DNA of 64,000 nt from Flaccisagitta enflata (GCA_965153355.1 OZ231128.1:15810001-15874000); one strand, 5' to 3'. Positions 14,338 through 26,493 are shown, counted from the stretch's first letter. The notes: generated from the sequence alone by a model not told the origin. A program made the numbers and translations.

Positions 14338-14795
14338 AGGGCAGCGGCCCCAAAGGGCCAATGTCCTGTAGAACACAGGGGGGAATTTCCAGACGTCCTG
14401 AGGGGGCATGTTTCAAGCCTTATAAGACTAATTTAGGCCACTGAAGGCATATTTGAAGGCTGGAGGGCAGAAAAAGGCTTGGAGAGCAGATTTGAGTTTT
14501 TAAAGGCGAATTTGAGCCACCAACGGCTGGTTTGATGCTTTAGAGGCTAATTGAAGGTCTGGAGGGCAGATTTGAGGTCTGGAGGGCAGATTTGAGGCTG
14601 AGGGGGCTGATTATAAGCCTGGAAGGCTGATTTAAGGCCTCAAAAGGCTAAATTGAGGGCTGGGAGGGCAGATTTGAGGTCTTGATGGCAAACGGGGGGG
14701 GGGGACGGAAGGACGAACGGACGGACGGACGGACGTCTGGAAATTCCCCCCTGTGTTCTACAGGACATCGGCCCTTTGGGGCCGCTGCCCAAAAA
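14338..14795. repeat. Rep-B type I foldback, near intact
   Basis: Inverted termini GGGCAGCGGCCCCAAAGGG and CCCTTTGGGGCCGCTGCCC. The inner type I motif CTGTAGAACACAGGGGGGAA pairs with its complement at about 14743-14763. The interior has degenerate tandem units of about 20 bp (GGAGGGCAGATTTGAGGTCT-like) and a GGAC array at about 14703-14734. Confidence 0.88.
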
Positions 14796-14893
14796 GCTCA
14801 AAAACGCCAGAAAAGTAAATTGCCGCAAAAGCGTTAGATGGTCAGCGGTACCCGTTGCCCCTATGTAAGTGTATGTGATGTGTGATGGTGAGA
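14796..14893. repeat. Rep-A middle segment plus Link
   Basis: AAGCTCAAAAACGCCAGAAA is the central part of Rep-A. It runs into GCGTTAGATGGTCAGCGGTA and TACCCGTTGCCCC of Link before the next Rep-B. Confidence 0.65.
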
Positions 14894-15365
14894 GGGGCAG
14901 CGGCCCCAAAGGGCCGATGACCTATGCTTGGTAAGTTTTGACTTTTGAGGCTTGATGCTGGGATAAGAGCCTCAATGCTGAGATTTGAGCCTCAATGTAG
15001 GGATTTGAGCCTCAATGCAGGGATTTGAGCCTCGATGCTAGGATTTGAGCCTCGATGCTAGGATTTGGGCCTCTAGGCTGGGATTTGAGCCTAGAGGCTG
15101 GGATTCAAACCTTGAGGCTGGGATTTGAGTCTTGAGGCTGGGATTTGAGCCTCCAGGCTGAGATTTGAGCCTCCAGGCTGTGATTTGAGCCCTGAGGCTG
15201 GGATTTGAACCTCGAGGCTGGGATTTGAGCCTTGAGGCGGGAATTTGAGCCACAAAGGGGGGGGATGGAGAAGAATAAGAGGGAGGATGAGGAGACGGAG
15301 AAGAAGGAGAAATTTCCCCTATGTGTGAAAGCATAGGTCAACAGCCCCTTGGGGCCGCAGCCCAA
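14894..15365. repeat. Rep-B type II foldback
   Basis: Termini GGGCAGCGGCCCCAAAGGGC and CCCCTTGGGGCCGCAGCCC. The type II motif GATGACCTATGC pairs with GAAAGCATAGGTCA. The body is about 15 tandem units near 20 bp (GGCTGGGATTTGAGCCTCGA-like). Confidence 0.87.
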
Positions 15366-15367
15366 AA

Positions 15368-15460
15368 GGGGACCGACTGACCAACCGACCAACCAACGGA
15401 CTAACCAACTAACCGACGGACCGACATAGCGGGATGTAGAGTCGCGTCGCACGCAACTTA
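15368..15460 (-). repeat. Rep-A right half
   Basis: AAAAGGGGACCGACTGACC array, then CATAGCGGGATGTAGAGTCG and a hairpin GTCGCG..GCACGCAAC with one mismatch. It directly abuts the Rep-B end, as at 19.12 kb. Confidence 0.8.
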
Positions 15461-15603
15461 AGATATCTCAACATATTTTTGTTAAAATGATTTTAAGATT
15501 TTCAAATTGTCTTGTTTTCAAGACCAACCTCAGGTCTGTTTTTCAAACCGTTTAGGAGTTAGAGTTTGTCAGAGTGAACCTCTATTCTAGAAAATGGCTT
15601 TTT

Positions 15604-16039
15604 GGGCAGCAGCCCTGAAGGGGACGAAGTCCTGTAGAACACAGGGGGACTTTTGTTTGTCCGTCCGTTCGTCCATCCGTTCGTCCGTCCGTCCCCCCAG
15701 ACCCTCTCAGGCCTGAAATCTGCCCTATCAGGCCTGAAATCTGCCCTATCAGGCCTGAAATCTACCCTCTCAAGCCTTGAATCTGCCCTCTCAAGCCTGA
15801 AATCTGCCCTCAGGCCTGCAATCTGTCCTCACAGGCCTTAAATCTGCCCTCTCATGCACATTCAAGGCTTAAGAGGGCAGATTTCAGGCCTGATAGGGCA
15901 GATTTCAGGCCCGAGAGGGCAGATTTCAGGCCTGAGAGGGCCTGGGGGAGATGGACGGACAGATGGACGGAACGACGGACAGACGAACAAAAGTCCCTCT
16001 GTGTTCTACAGGACTTCGTCCCCTTTGGGGCCGCTGCCC
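15604..16039. repeat. Rep-B type I foldback, near intact
   Basis: The left arm has GGGCAGCAGCCCTGAAGGGG, the CTGTAGAACACAGGGGGACT motif, a GTCC array and tandem GGCCTGAAATCTGCCCTATC units. The right arm is the same in reverse order and complement, ending GGGGCCGCTGCCC. The turn is near 15853. Confidence 0.9.
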
Positions 16040-16130
16040 TGCTTCCTCTCACTCAAATTCACAATCAAGCAAAGCAGGGCAACGGGTATCGCTGACCACA
16101 TACTGCCCTTGGGCGACCTGTTTTTTTTTT
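16040..16130 (+). repeat. Link module
   Basis: CTCACTCAAATTCACAATCA, then GCAGGGCAACGGGTATCGCTG and CCCTTGGGCGACCTG, joining a Rep-B end to a Rep-A hairpin. Confidence 0.7.
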
Positions 16131-16297
16131 TAGTTGCGGACACGCAACTCTATAAGAGCCTTTGTCCGTCCGTCCGTTGGTCCGTCCGTCGGTCGGTCCG
16201 TCCGTCCGTGAACACGAGTCGAAAAGTGTAAAAACGCGCATTTCCGCCCCTGCCCACCCGTCCGCAACTGGTATTGGCCGTGTATCCGGCCTTGTTT
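16131..16297 (+). repeat. Rep-A copy, full length
   Basis: Hairpin AGTTGCG-GACA-CGCAACT, then CTCTATAAGAGCCTTTGTCC, a CCGT/GGTC array, GAGTCGAAAAGTG, CGCATTTCCGCCCCTGCCCA and the terminus CCGTGTATCCGGCCTTGTTT. A good reference copy. Confidence 0.9.
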
Positions 16298-16315
16298 AAA
16301 TAGGTTTGCAAAATT

Positions 16316-16486
16316 AACAAGGCTGTATACACGGCAGCATTAGTCGCGGACGGGTGGGTAGGAGCAGTAAACCTCAAAAAACATCTTTGTGACGGACCAA
16401 CCAACCGACCGACCAACCGACCGACGGACCAACGGACCAACGGACCAACGGACCGAAAAGTGGCTCATAGAGCCGCGTATCCGCTA
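16316..16486 (-). repeat. Rep-A copy, inverted neighbour
   Basis: Starts AACAAGGCTGTATACACGGC 18 bp after the previous copy in opposite orientation and has a GACC/AACC array. The hairpin end is decayed (AGCCGCGTATCCGCTA). Confidence 0.8.
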
Positions 16487-17560
16487 CTGAAAATACTCTT
16501 TTTTGTGCCATTTCTAAACAAATAAAGCTAGAAATGCCAGATTTGAGTGAAGTAAGATTTGTTTTTCAAGTGTATTCTAATGGTTTAAGATTTTGATAAA
16601 ATATCTTGAAAATGAATTCAACAAGGCACTTCGAACTTGGGTAATTTCCCTCTGGCAAGACATGGGGTATGCAGGTGTGGTTCAATTTAATCAAAATCAT
16701 GTAGCTGAGGCTGTTCTTGGAAATGATCAATTGATTTTACCGATGTGTTCAATTGGTTAGATCAATGTCAAGTCGTCACACGGTACTCATGAAGGCTCTC
16801 AATTCATTCATTCTCTCCTCCAACGGTTGGCCGATGAAAAACAAGTAACGGGGGTAACGATATCGTTGGGGATGGGGCCAATGGGAAGACAGAGATGAAA
16901 CTTTTCGACTCGAGCTTGGCGGACCCACAGTGGGACAAATCAATGGTCGCACCGACCTAAATAAAAAACCGACAAGAACATCAGTAATAAACATAGATCA
17001 TTTGAGAAATTGTCACAATCTTAACCAAAACAAACCTGTATAAAAATGTATTGCTTTGGTTTTATTATGGAAAAAAAAATTGAAGGCTTGGTTAGCATGA
17101 AATATGAAAACAAAACTAATGCCTTTTATTTACTCTAAATTGATATTTCTTATATTTCTATTATGATAAATAGATTAATTGGTAGTAAACCTTTTTTTCG
17201 CGAGATCAGAAGTTTTCTGCACTGGCAAACACGTTGTGATGATGCTGATGCGTCTCGCTTGAAACTTTAATGGGGGCAATAAACAGGTATATCACTGGCC
17301 ATTTAACTCTGCGACGATTATCATCTTCTGACTCAAATGGAAGATATGAAATAAACATTCATCCTCTGGCTTCCACTCCAAGCTCGGAATCATCCCAGGA
17401 AATTTATCTGCACTCGTTTTTTTCTTTTTCTTTCTCTCTGCCTCTGTCTCTGATTTCTTTTCTTGTAATGCTTTTACACGTATATGGCTGCACACGGCTT
17501 TTTGTTTTATGTGTTTCTGTCTCTTTGTCTGTTTTATTGTCTATATTTCCGTGTGGATTT
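16487..17560. other. No gene recognised
   Basis: AT-rich sequence. TTTAAGATTTTGATAAAATA and nearby words loosely resemble 15.5 kb and 63.25 kb, suggesting old shared repeats. Short frames lack domains. Confidence 0.45.
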
Positions 17561-17613
17561 GTATGTATGTATGTATGTATGTATGTATGTATGTATGTAT
17601 GTATGTATGTATG

Positions 17614-17647
<34 letters not shown>

Positions 17648-17689
17648 TGTATGTATGTATGTATGTATGTATGTATATCTGTCTGTGTT

Positions 17690-17744
<55 letters not shown>

Positions 17745-17775
17745 GACTGCCTGTCTGTCTGACTGTCTTTCTTTC
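17561..17775. repeat. (GTAT)n then (CTGT)n arrays
   Basis: GTAT array at 17562-17676 with two interruptions, then a CTGT array to about 17770. Long frames here are repeat artefacts. Confidence 0.95.
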
Positions 17776-17836
17776 AATCTATTTTCTTGTTAATCGGTCT
17801 GTTTGTCCTTCTGTCTATCTGTCTGTTATGTTGTTG

Positions 17837-17838
<2 letters not shown>

Positions 17839-17901
<63 letters not shown>

Positions 17902-18250
17902 TACTGTATACTGCTTCCGTACTTGACTCTCGCATTTGACATTAAAATTCTCAAGGTCAAATTCTTTTATCCTCTAATAGTCTGTCTCCTCAGCTTGTCA
18001 TCATCATCGTCGTCGTCATCATCATCATCATCATCATACTTGTCGTTGTCGTCTTCTTCGTCTTCCTCCTCAAACTCCTTCTTTAAACCTCCTCCTCAAA
18101 AGCGGGTCTTCCAGAGCTCATCTTAACTCCTTCTTCCTTACTTTCCTCACTCTTCTTCCTTCAAACTGCCTCCTTCAGACCCCCTCTCCCTCTTCCTCCT
18201 CATTCTCTCCTCTTCTTCCTCTTCTTCCTCTTCTTCCTCCTACCCTCTTT
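17839..18250. repeat. (CT)n, (TCA)n and TCTTCC pyrimidine-rich tract
   Basis: CT at 17839-17900, TCATCA/TCGTCG at about 18000-18040, then TCTTCCTCC-rich sequence. Strand-asymmetric pyrimidine composition throughout. Confidence 0.85.
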
Positions 18251-18454
18251 CCCCCTCCTCCGCACCATCCTTTTTTCCTGGGCACCATGATGATGGCTAT
18301 GATGACGAGTGTTGGAGAGAGAGAGAGAATTTCCATTTCTTATTCTCCCTTTACCAACGGCAGACGTCGCATTAACATTTTTCCACGAGCAGACGATAGG
18401 CAGGGAGGGCAGAAGGGGGGGGGGGGAGGACAGAGTTAGAACTCTTTAAAATGG

Positions 18455-18600
<146 letters not shown>

Positions 18601-18964
18601 AAACACAAACAAATAGATATTCAAATAGACCGGATCCGGATGGGAGACGAACAAAGAATTAGCACACCAAGAAAGAGACAGACATACAGACAAGCATACG
18701 GGTAGTCAGACAATCAGACTCCGACCAACACAAACAAACAATATGAAAGATAGTCAAGTATACAGAATGTCTTACAAACAAACATCCAAAGGGGACAGAA
18801 ACATGGAGACTCGATGAGGCAAAGTACGATAACAAGGGCAAGGAGGCCACCATCTGCGTCTGGCGTTGCAAATTCGAGTCGTTTGAACAGGGAGCGTGAT
18901 AAACCGACCTTTTATAGATAGCCCTGAGAAAAAAAAAAGTCATCCTTCCACAGGCAAAACCAGG

Positions 18965-19115
18965 CTTGGGGATTCATAGATGGAATTTGGGCCTCGAGGC
19001 TCAGATTTGGAGCTCAAGGCTGGAATTTGGGCCTTAGGGCTGGAATTTGGGCTTCAAGGTTGGGAATTGGGATGTGTGAACGCATAGGTCATCGATCCCT
19101 AAGGGGCCGCTGCCC
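18965..19115. repeat. Rep-B type II, right arm only
   Basis: Decayed GGCTGGAATTTGGGCCTCGA-like units, then GCATAGGTCATCGATCCCTA and the terminus GGGGCCGCTGCCC. Confidence 0.7.
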
Positions 19116-19203
19116 AAAAGGGGACCGACCGACCGACCAACAAACCGACCAACCAACAAACGGACATAGAGGGGTGTAGAGTCGCGTAGCACGCGACTAA
19201 AAA
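19116..19203 (-). repeat. Rep-A right half
   Basis: AAAAGGGGACCGACCGACC, AGGGGTGTAGAG and a perfect hairpin AGTCGCG-TAGCA-CGCGACT followed by AAAAA. The junction to Rep-B is the same as at 15366. Confidence 0.8.
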
Positions 19204-19427
19204 TGCAGGCAAAACCGAATCCACTTCAAGAGCTCAGAGAGAGGATATAAGTTTTTTTTATAACCCAAAATTTTGTTTTTAAATTGAAAAAAAAGGAAGA
19301 AGCAATATAAATGGATTATAATTGCTGGCATGACTTTAGTCCTGTAAATCGTTTCTCTTGACGAGCCTTGAAAGGGTAAGAGTGCCCCACATTGCATTCC
19401 TGCAAATCTGAGAACCTATCGGTTTTT

Positions 19428-20124
19428 GGGCAGCGGCCCTGAAGGAGATGAAGTCCTGTAGAACACAGGGGGAATTTGTCCGTCCATCCGTACATACGTA
19501 CATACGTACGTACGTCCATCCATGCGTCCATCCCCCCCCTTCCCCATCCTCAGGGCTTTGTCTCCCTCGGGGCCCAAATCCTAACTGAACGGCTCAATTC
19601 CAAGCAAAATGGTCCTAATCTGGCTAGAAAACCTAAATTCTGGTCTGAATATTATCATTTTGGCCCCTTAGATCTAGATTTTGGCTTCCAATACCTAGAT
19701 TCTGGCTTCTAAAACCCACATCCTAGTCTTAGAGACCCAGATCTTGACCTCTGGGACCCAGATTCTGGCCTCCAAGACCCAGGCTCTGGCCTCATAGTCC
19801 TAAATCCTGGCCTTAGAGACCCAAATCCTGCCCTCCGAGACTCAAATCCTGGCCTCTGAGACCAAGAAATTGGTCTCTGAATTCTGGCCTCAGGAACACA
19901 GGTCCTAACCTGCTCCCTCAACTTAGCCTACTAACTAATCAAGAAAGGCACAAGTGCCGTTGTCCATATACTGCCTTTTGTCATTTCTCCATATTATTCA
20001 ATGAGAGTTTGAATCACAGGGCATCCTGGACAGAAGGAAGGCAGACAGAAGGACGGAAAGATGGATGGACGGACAGATTCCCCCTGTGTTCTACGGGACT
20101 TTGTCCTCTTCGGGGCCACTGCCC
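19428..20124. repeat. Rep-B type I variant foldback
   Basis: Type I termini and the CTGTAGAACACAGGGGGAAT motif on both sides. The interior tandem unit differs from other copies: about 22 bp, CCTCTGAGACCCAGATTCTG-like. A tetranucleotide array lies inside each end (TACG/CCAT at left, GGAC/GGAA at right). Confidence 0.82.
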
Positions 20125-20208
20125 TGCTCCCCCTCAACCTTAATCACCTACTACTCAAGCAGGGCATGGATACCGCTGATCACTTACTGCCATTGGGCTG
20201 CTATTTTT
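20125..20208 (+). repeat. Link module
   Basis: CTCCCCCTCAACCTTAATCA, then GCAGGGCATGGATACCGCTGA and GCCATTGGGCTGC, the same order as at 16040-16130. Confidence 0.6.
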
Positions 20209-21715
20209 TGTTCATTCTAAAGCTGAAGAGGAAAGATGAAACCAGGGGGGGTACGCAGGGTACCTAAACTGCCGGAAGAATTGCATAACAGTGAATTCGC
20301 CGTAAAACAAGCGCAGGCTTCTAGTGTCGTTTACTGTGAACTGATCCGAGGAGGGGAATCGACCGAGCAAATTTATAATTTTTTTTCTTTTTTATTGCCA
20401 AGATAGAAGAGCGGAACAAAAGTTAACCGCTAGCTCCAAGCTATTTTATCTAAACTTCATGGAACTGGAAAGATTATGATAGGTAGCTTGATATTTTCCC
20501 ACGAAAGCGGCTATCCTTTTACATCAGTTTGTCCTCAACTATCTTTTATGCGATTACGGCCAAAGTAATTACGTGATCGCCGTACAACTTACACAGGATT
20601 TGTCCAGGGGTTGGATGGTTCTTCATGCAAATTTTCAAAAAAATTTGTAGAATATTTTTTTAGCTACGCTAATTTGAAATTTTTGGGTAGGTAGGCTGGT
20701 TCGGGTGGTTGCACCACCTGAAATTTTCTGAAATTTCACACATCAGTAGACAAGGTCATATGATGTTACCATAAAAAAAATCAAGTCAATCGGTCAATCC
20801 GTTCAGGAGATATCAGCTTTCAAAGTTTGGGTAAAAAAGGTCACGACGATTTCGGCCACTTAAAGAAAAATGTTACGATCACGTTTGTTTTCAGACCTCG
20901 TATTTCACGCTTGAGCGCTCATGAAATCATTAACTATGTTTCTTCTTTTTATCGCTACATCCAAAATGTTATGAGTATTGGAAAAATAAGTAGAACAGAG
21001 GAAAGCTTAAAGACTAGGCTTTCTAATGTTGTAAAATTTGATTGTAATATTTGTTAAAACATAGTAACGCGATCACTCCCTTCCGGCCAGCCCGAAGTTG
21101 AATCGGTAAATTCCTCTAGACAGGCGAAGACGAGCGATTCAGATTCAAATGAAGAATTCACTTAATGACGGTAACACGCTTTAGCAACCGGGTTTGTTTT
21201 GATCCTGGGCCAGGAATACAATTGCTTTTAGACTGAGATGGGTTCCTCCCCTGACTCATATAGAATAATGTTCATCTAAGAAAAATCCATGGTTTAATCA
21301 ATTCTTCCGGCTATAGAAGTTGGAATAAAGTGAGGTCAAACATGTCAACAAGGAAAGAAAAAAATAATTAACAGCAATCATCATAACTTTAATCAACAGA
21401 GCATTTCGTTGTTCAACAAACTTAATGCACAGAGTGATTAATCTACACTTCTCTACTTTTTTCATAGCACTATGACTCACAACCAACGCGAATCATCTGT
21501 AATCAAAGACTAGAAACTGACCAAAGAATTTTCTGATAGTTATTTTTTGATCCATAAAATAAAGCAAAAGGCAACAAGAGATCTCGAATTCAGTCGGTAA
21601 AAAATGATGGTACCCTAAAAATGTCATTTACACATCTAAGGCTACGTTCGTCGTCTGAGATGAAACGGTCTTTACGATAAGTTTTTTCCGCACTCTTTTT
21701 AGATGCGTCCTCGCA
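20209..21715. other. No gene recognised
   Basis: Contains a segment near 20700-20830 with GTCAATCGGTCAATCCGTTC and other words seen in old repeats, but no frame with a recognisable domain and no partner copy in this window. Confidence 0.4.
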
Positions 21716-21740
21716 TCTCTGTAAGAGGATGCGTCCCTTA

Positions 21741-21783
<43 letters not shown>

Positions 21784-21790
21784 CCGAACG
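21699..21790 (+). repeat. Rep-A-like head with variant hairpin
   Basis: AGATGCG-TCCT-CGCATCT is followed by CTGTAAGAGGATGCGTCC and a CTGT array. This is the Rep-A layout (hairpin, CTCTATAAGAGGCTTTGTCC, tetranucleotide array) with paired changes in the stem. Confidence 0.55.
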
Positions 21791-22130
21791 CGAAATTTTC
21801 TAGTGCGATTTTTACGGTTTTCTCTTCATTTCTTTTCATGTCTCTTCATGTCTCTCCACGACTCTACATTAGAGTGGGCTCAATTTGGGCATTCAAATGA
21901 AAGTCTATTTCCGAGCACTTTTAATGTTCATGGTCAAAATCAAAGTCCGGTCTCATCGGAAAATCGATTTGGACTCGATGTAGGCATTCCGTAATTAATG
22001 CTCTATTTGTATAGAATTGATAGAAGTAGTTTTACGAGAAATTTCTTCCATAGAAAGTCTACACAACTAACATTGATTACGGAATGCCTAGATCAAGTCC
22101 AAACCAATTTTCCAATGAGATTTGGCTCTA

Positions 22131-22716
22131 CAGTATGTTTATTCTCAAATGAAACGAAATATGACGGCATAAATCCTAAATGAATAGAGTTAATCAAATT
22201 TTGAAAAAAGTTCTTGAAAGAGTATGGTCTGGCAAATGGCAATTGTTTGTGCCAAATCTTAGCCTTAGATCTCAATTAGTCTAGCTTCAATCCGCATTTA
22301 AAGCAAAATTGTAAAAATCACAATATCACTTAATTTTCTTCTATTTTCAGTCAAAAAAAATTGTTTTTTTGACATTTTTTAGATAATTTGAACCAGTAAG
22401 CAAGAAAAACCTTATCTGCTATCAAAAATACCATAAACATTGCCTGTTGAGATAAAGAATTACCATTTTTGTTTAAAAAATAGCAAAATTTAAAAATTTC
22501 ATCTTTTGTCTGCAGTGGGAAATAGTAACAAATAACAATTCATGTTTTATCTTCAAATGCAGATTGAAGCTAAACTATTTGACCCCAAAGGCTAAGATTT
22601 TGCACAAATAAATGCCAGAACATACTCTTTCAGGAACTTCTTTTGGAATTTGATTATCTCAATTTGTTTTGGATTTATGCTGTCATCTTTCGTTTCATTT
22701 GAGAATAAACATACTG
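22131..22716. mobile_element. TA-flanked MITE, 586 bp
   Basis: Ends CAGTATGTTTATTCTCAAAT and its complement, with TA at 22129-22130 and 22717-22718. Arms pair for about 150 bp with mismatches. No transposase. Confidence 0.75.
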
Positions 22717-23052
22717 TATAATCATGCAACTGGAACATGAAAAATGTTTGGAAATAATGTTTCACTGTAATGCCCAATCACTACTGTCTGACAGCCAATC
22801 CAGGGTGAGAATGACATTACTCTGTTTTTTTGTGTTTTTTTTCTTGTTTTTTTTTATTGCAGTTTTGCCGATTTCATACATATACAATACAAAAACAATT
22901 GAGTGGGAAATCTTTTGTTGAAAAAAAAATCGATTTTTCACCTATAGGAAAGGTGGTGGTAATATAGATTCTTGTGAGTTGTTTGATTCCATATTATTAT
23001 TCTAAGCAAAATTTCCTTTCATTTGATAGGTCACACTATATGGTTTAATATA

Positions 23053-24010
23053 CAGGGTCTTCAATTACGGTTGACTTATTCTAAATAGATGGTGAGCCTC
23101 TCATGGTCATCACTCTGTATTTTTCTTTTTTTCCTCCTTCAGTATATTGTTTGACGTTTTTTGTATCAAAATTTCAACATTCTATGTCGACTAGTTTGTC
23201 TGTAGCACTAATTTGAAGCATTTCATGTATTCATGGTTTTGACTGAAAAAGTTGATTGTTTATCAATACCTTTTTATTTAAATTTCTCTCATTTCAAAAT
23301 GGATTGAGCTTCAGATGCCAGATAGGTCTCAAGTTAAAGATGATTTGATGAAGTTTATTCAATTACCTTGAACAGTTTGTCAGTCAGTCGGTCCATTTGC
23401 TTGTCTTCCTATCCATCTGTCTCTTTCCATCCATCTGTCCATTGGTTCAAAATTCCCCAATGGTGACTTGTCATTGGTGAGAGGATTTTGAATCACTATC
23501 CCTGCCCAATTCCTGATAAAGCCTTTGCATCACTGCTTCTGATTACCTAATTAAGACTGGGGGTGACATTGTTATGCCTTGTTCTGCAATTCTGATTGTC
23601 TTGCATGAAAAAGGTTTTGGTGTCATGATTCCATTTTTTGACCTGGCAATCAACTTTGACAAAAACTTCATCAAACAAACAATTTCTCACATGATTACTA
23701 AATAATGATGATAAAAACTGTTTTTCTTTTTTTTCCCTTATCTGGCATCTTTAGCTCAAACCGTTAAAAAATAAGTTACAAGAGAAAAAAAAGTCTCAAT
23801 GAATAATCGATTTTTTTCATTCTTAGCCATATATACATAAGGTATTTCAAATTAATGCTACGGACTAACTATTTGACTTGGACCCTTGAAATTTTGATAC
23901 AAAAAAGTCAAACAATATACTAAAGGAGGAAAAAAAAGAAAAAGTCAGAAGGATGAGCAGGAGAGGCACAGCTCATGATTAGAATAAGTCAACCGTAATT
24001 GAAGACACTG
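23053..24010. mobile_element. TA-flanked MITE, 958 bp
   Basis: Ends CAGGGTCTTCAATTACGGTT and the complement with one change (CAGTGTC), with TA at 23051-23052 and 24011-24012. The inverted repeat is over 30 bp, and longer imperfect pairing includes the GTATATTGTTTGACGTTTTT region. Confidence 0.78.
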
Positions 24011-24385
24011 TAGAAATAAAGTTTTCATGTCATGAGCCACCGTTACTTTTTTGTAACGGTGACTCAATAAATGAAAATTTAAATTCTTCGCAAAAGAAAA
24101 GAGTGCGACCTATCAAATGAAAGGGAATTTTGTCTAGACTAACAATATGGAATCAAAGATTGAGTAAACACATCCCAGTAGAATCTGCATTGAAAATGGG
24201 TCTAATTTTTTCTGATTTTGAGAATTACCCAAAAAGCGCTACAGGAAAGATTTCCCTTTTGATTGTTCTTGTATTTTACACGTATGAAATTGGCAAAAAT
24301 GTTCAAAAACCCAGAGTAATGTCGTTCATACCCTGGATCGGCTGACAGACAATAGTGCCAATTTGAGCCCATTCTACCCTACATG

Positions 24386-25400
24386 TCTTCCCAGGTTTCC
24401 TCATGTCTCTTATGTCTCATAATGTCCTTCATGTCTTTTCATGTCTCTTCATGTCTCCTCTAATTTTCTCATGTCTCATGTCTCTCATGTCTCTCCTGGC
24501 TCTCAATGTCTCTTCATGTCTCTCCTTGTCTTTTTTGCAGCCTCCTACGTTTAAACTTGCCTGAAAGACAGGTTGAACTTGAATTGCCGCTTGTGTGCGC
24601 CAAAAGTGCTCGCATTTGTTTTTGACTAAAATGAATTGCACACGCAATGATATTGAGGCAAACCCAGCTAGCAAGAATAAAATTAGAATTTGCATAAGAA
24701 AACTACATGAGTTGGAAAACATTATATTACATAACAACCATACGTCACATAAATTCCAACCATCCTTTTCAAATACGCTCTCTCGGGTTGGTTGTTTCGA
24801 AACTCTTTACCCCGCTTTGTGTGTCCAGTGGCGTATCTGAGCCAAGCAGCTGCCGCTTCTAATCTATGTCCATACTAACTATCCGTCGGTCGATTGGTTC
24901 GTCCATCAGTCGGTTTGAGCCTTTTCGCCTCACTTCCCCTACCCAAATGCCACGGCGAGCTGAAACCACCCCTGCCCACCTGCACGTGAGTAGTGTAGCC
25001 TTGTAGGCGGCTTTAAATGTAAGCGGTTCACCTCCTCTCTCTCCCTCGACAACCACAAACATAAACACATATCTTCCTCTGACACAACCGGGTGTCTTTC
25101 TTTCTTTGCTTTCCTTTTGTCTTTCTCCTTTTTTTCTCTCTTCTTGTTCTTATTTTTGCCAATTTCCTTCCAATGTCACGTTCACTGATCATTTGTTTCT
25201 CTAAGAACAATGGAATGATTTTTTTTCTTCTCTTTTTCTCCTTTATTTTCCTTTTCTTTTTTCCCATGTGTAAGCAGCGGCCACAGTTTGGACAAGTACC
25301 TGCGGATTTTTGCAGTAATGCTTCTTTGTAATTTTTTTTTAACTGAAGTTTGTTGATTGAATCAGGGAGAACCAGTAAATTTCATGTACACTGGGGTAGT
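24386..25400. other. CATGTCTCTT minisatellite then unassigned
   Basis: 24386-24535 is a loose 10-12-bp array of CATGTCTCTT units. The remainder to 25400 has no recognisable gene. Confidence 0.55.
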
Positions 25401-25404
25401 TGAT

Positions 25405-25417
25405 TTCTCTATTTTTT

Positions 25418-25485
<68 letters not shown>

Positions 25486-25504
25486 TCCTTCTTTCCTTCT
25501 TTCT

Positions 25505-25568
<64 letters not shown>

Positions 25569-25730
25569 TTTCTTTCTTTCTTTCTTTCTTTTTTTTGTCT
25601 TTCTTTCTTTCGTTCTTTCTTTCTTTCTCTCCTTTTTTTTCTTTCTTTCTCTCCTTCTTTTTCTCTCTATCTCTCTTTCTTTCTTTCTTTCTTTTCCTTT
25701 CTCTCATTCCTTCTTTCTTTCTTTTCTCTC
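25405..25730. repeat. (TTTC)n microsatellite
   Basis: TTTC tetranucleotide array with scattered interruptions. Its Phe/Leu/Ser-rich frames are artefacts. Confidence 0.95.
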
Positions 25731-25910
25731 TGTCCTTTTCCGATTATTTCTTCATATCATTTGTTGCCATTCTGATTTCTTTCTTCCCATCGGATTTTCT
25801 GGATTTTTATTCACATTTCTTTTGTTTTCCAAATTTAATTTTCTCAAACCCTTTGCACAATAAAAGTGCATTTTAACTGAATTTATCTTTGCGATTAGGG
25901 CCTCAGGGGC

Positions 25911-26012
<102 letters not shown>

Positions 26013-26373
26013 CAAACGAACATATCTACCTTATCTTTTTTTTTCAATTTCCGATTAGAACGAAGACCTTGATATTGGGTGAACAGTTGAATGACCTGAT
26101 ATGATAATAGACCTGTGAACGACCTGATAATTCCATTTTTTAATCTCGCAGGCATGGAAAGAGAAATTTAAGGGAAATTGCAGCTCGCAAACTAAATATG
26201 ATATGGATGGCGGGACTGACTAACGTTTTTGTTTTTTGTTTGTTTTTTTTTTTTTTTTTTTGTTTTGCGTTTTTTTGATTATCTATTGATTCGCAATTCT
26301 CTTGTCTCACCGTCTATCTGTCCGTCTTCCATTTTTGTCTTGTCACCCAAAAGGTCATTGCAGTTAAACCGTT

Positions 26374-26493
26374 ATTTTAGTCGCGGGCACGCGACCTTAC
26401 ACCTTGCCGTGTCGGTCGGTCCCTCCGTCAAGCACGTTTTCAAATCGCGATCGGTTTCCGCATTACTGCTGCTGCCCAACCGTCCGCGACTGG
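26374..26493 (+). repeat. Rep-A copy, truncated
   Basis: TTTTAGTCGCGGGCACGCGAC head, CACCTTGCCGTGTCGGTCGG, GCATTACTGCTGCTGCCC and TCCGCGACTGG. The usual CCGGCCTTGTT end is missing, because a 4.4-kb foldback begins here. Confidence 0.8.

Larger units (their letters stand above)
21866..24385. mobile_element. Composite inverted-repeat element, nested
   Basis: The outer ends AGAGTGGGCTCAATTTGG and the complement near 24358-24380 sit inside CATGTCTCTT-rich minisatellite sequence present on both sides. TACAT borders both ends, possibly as a duplication. Inside are a TA-flanked MITE (22131-22716), a further inverted repeat (about 22785-23040 with 24100-24355) and a second MITE (23053-24010). Confidence 0.55.
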
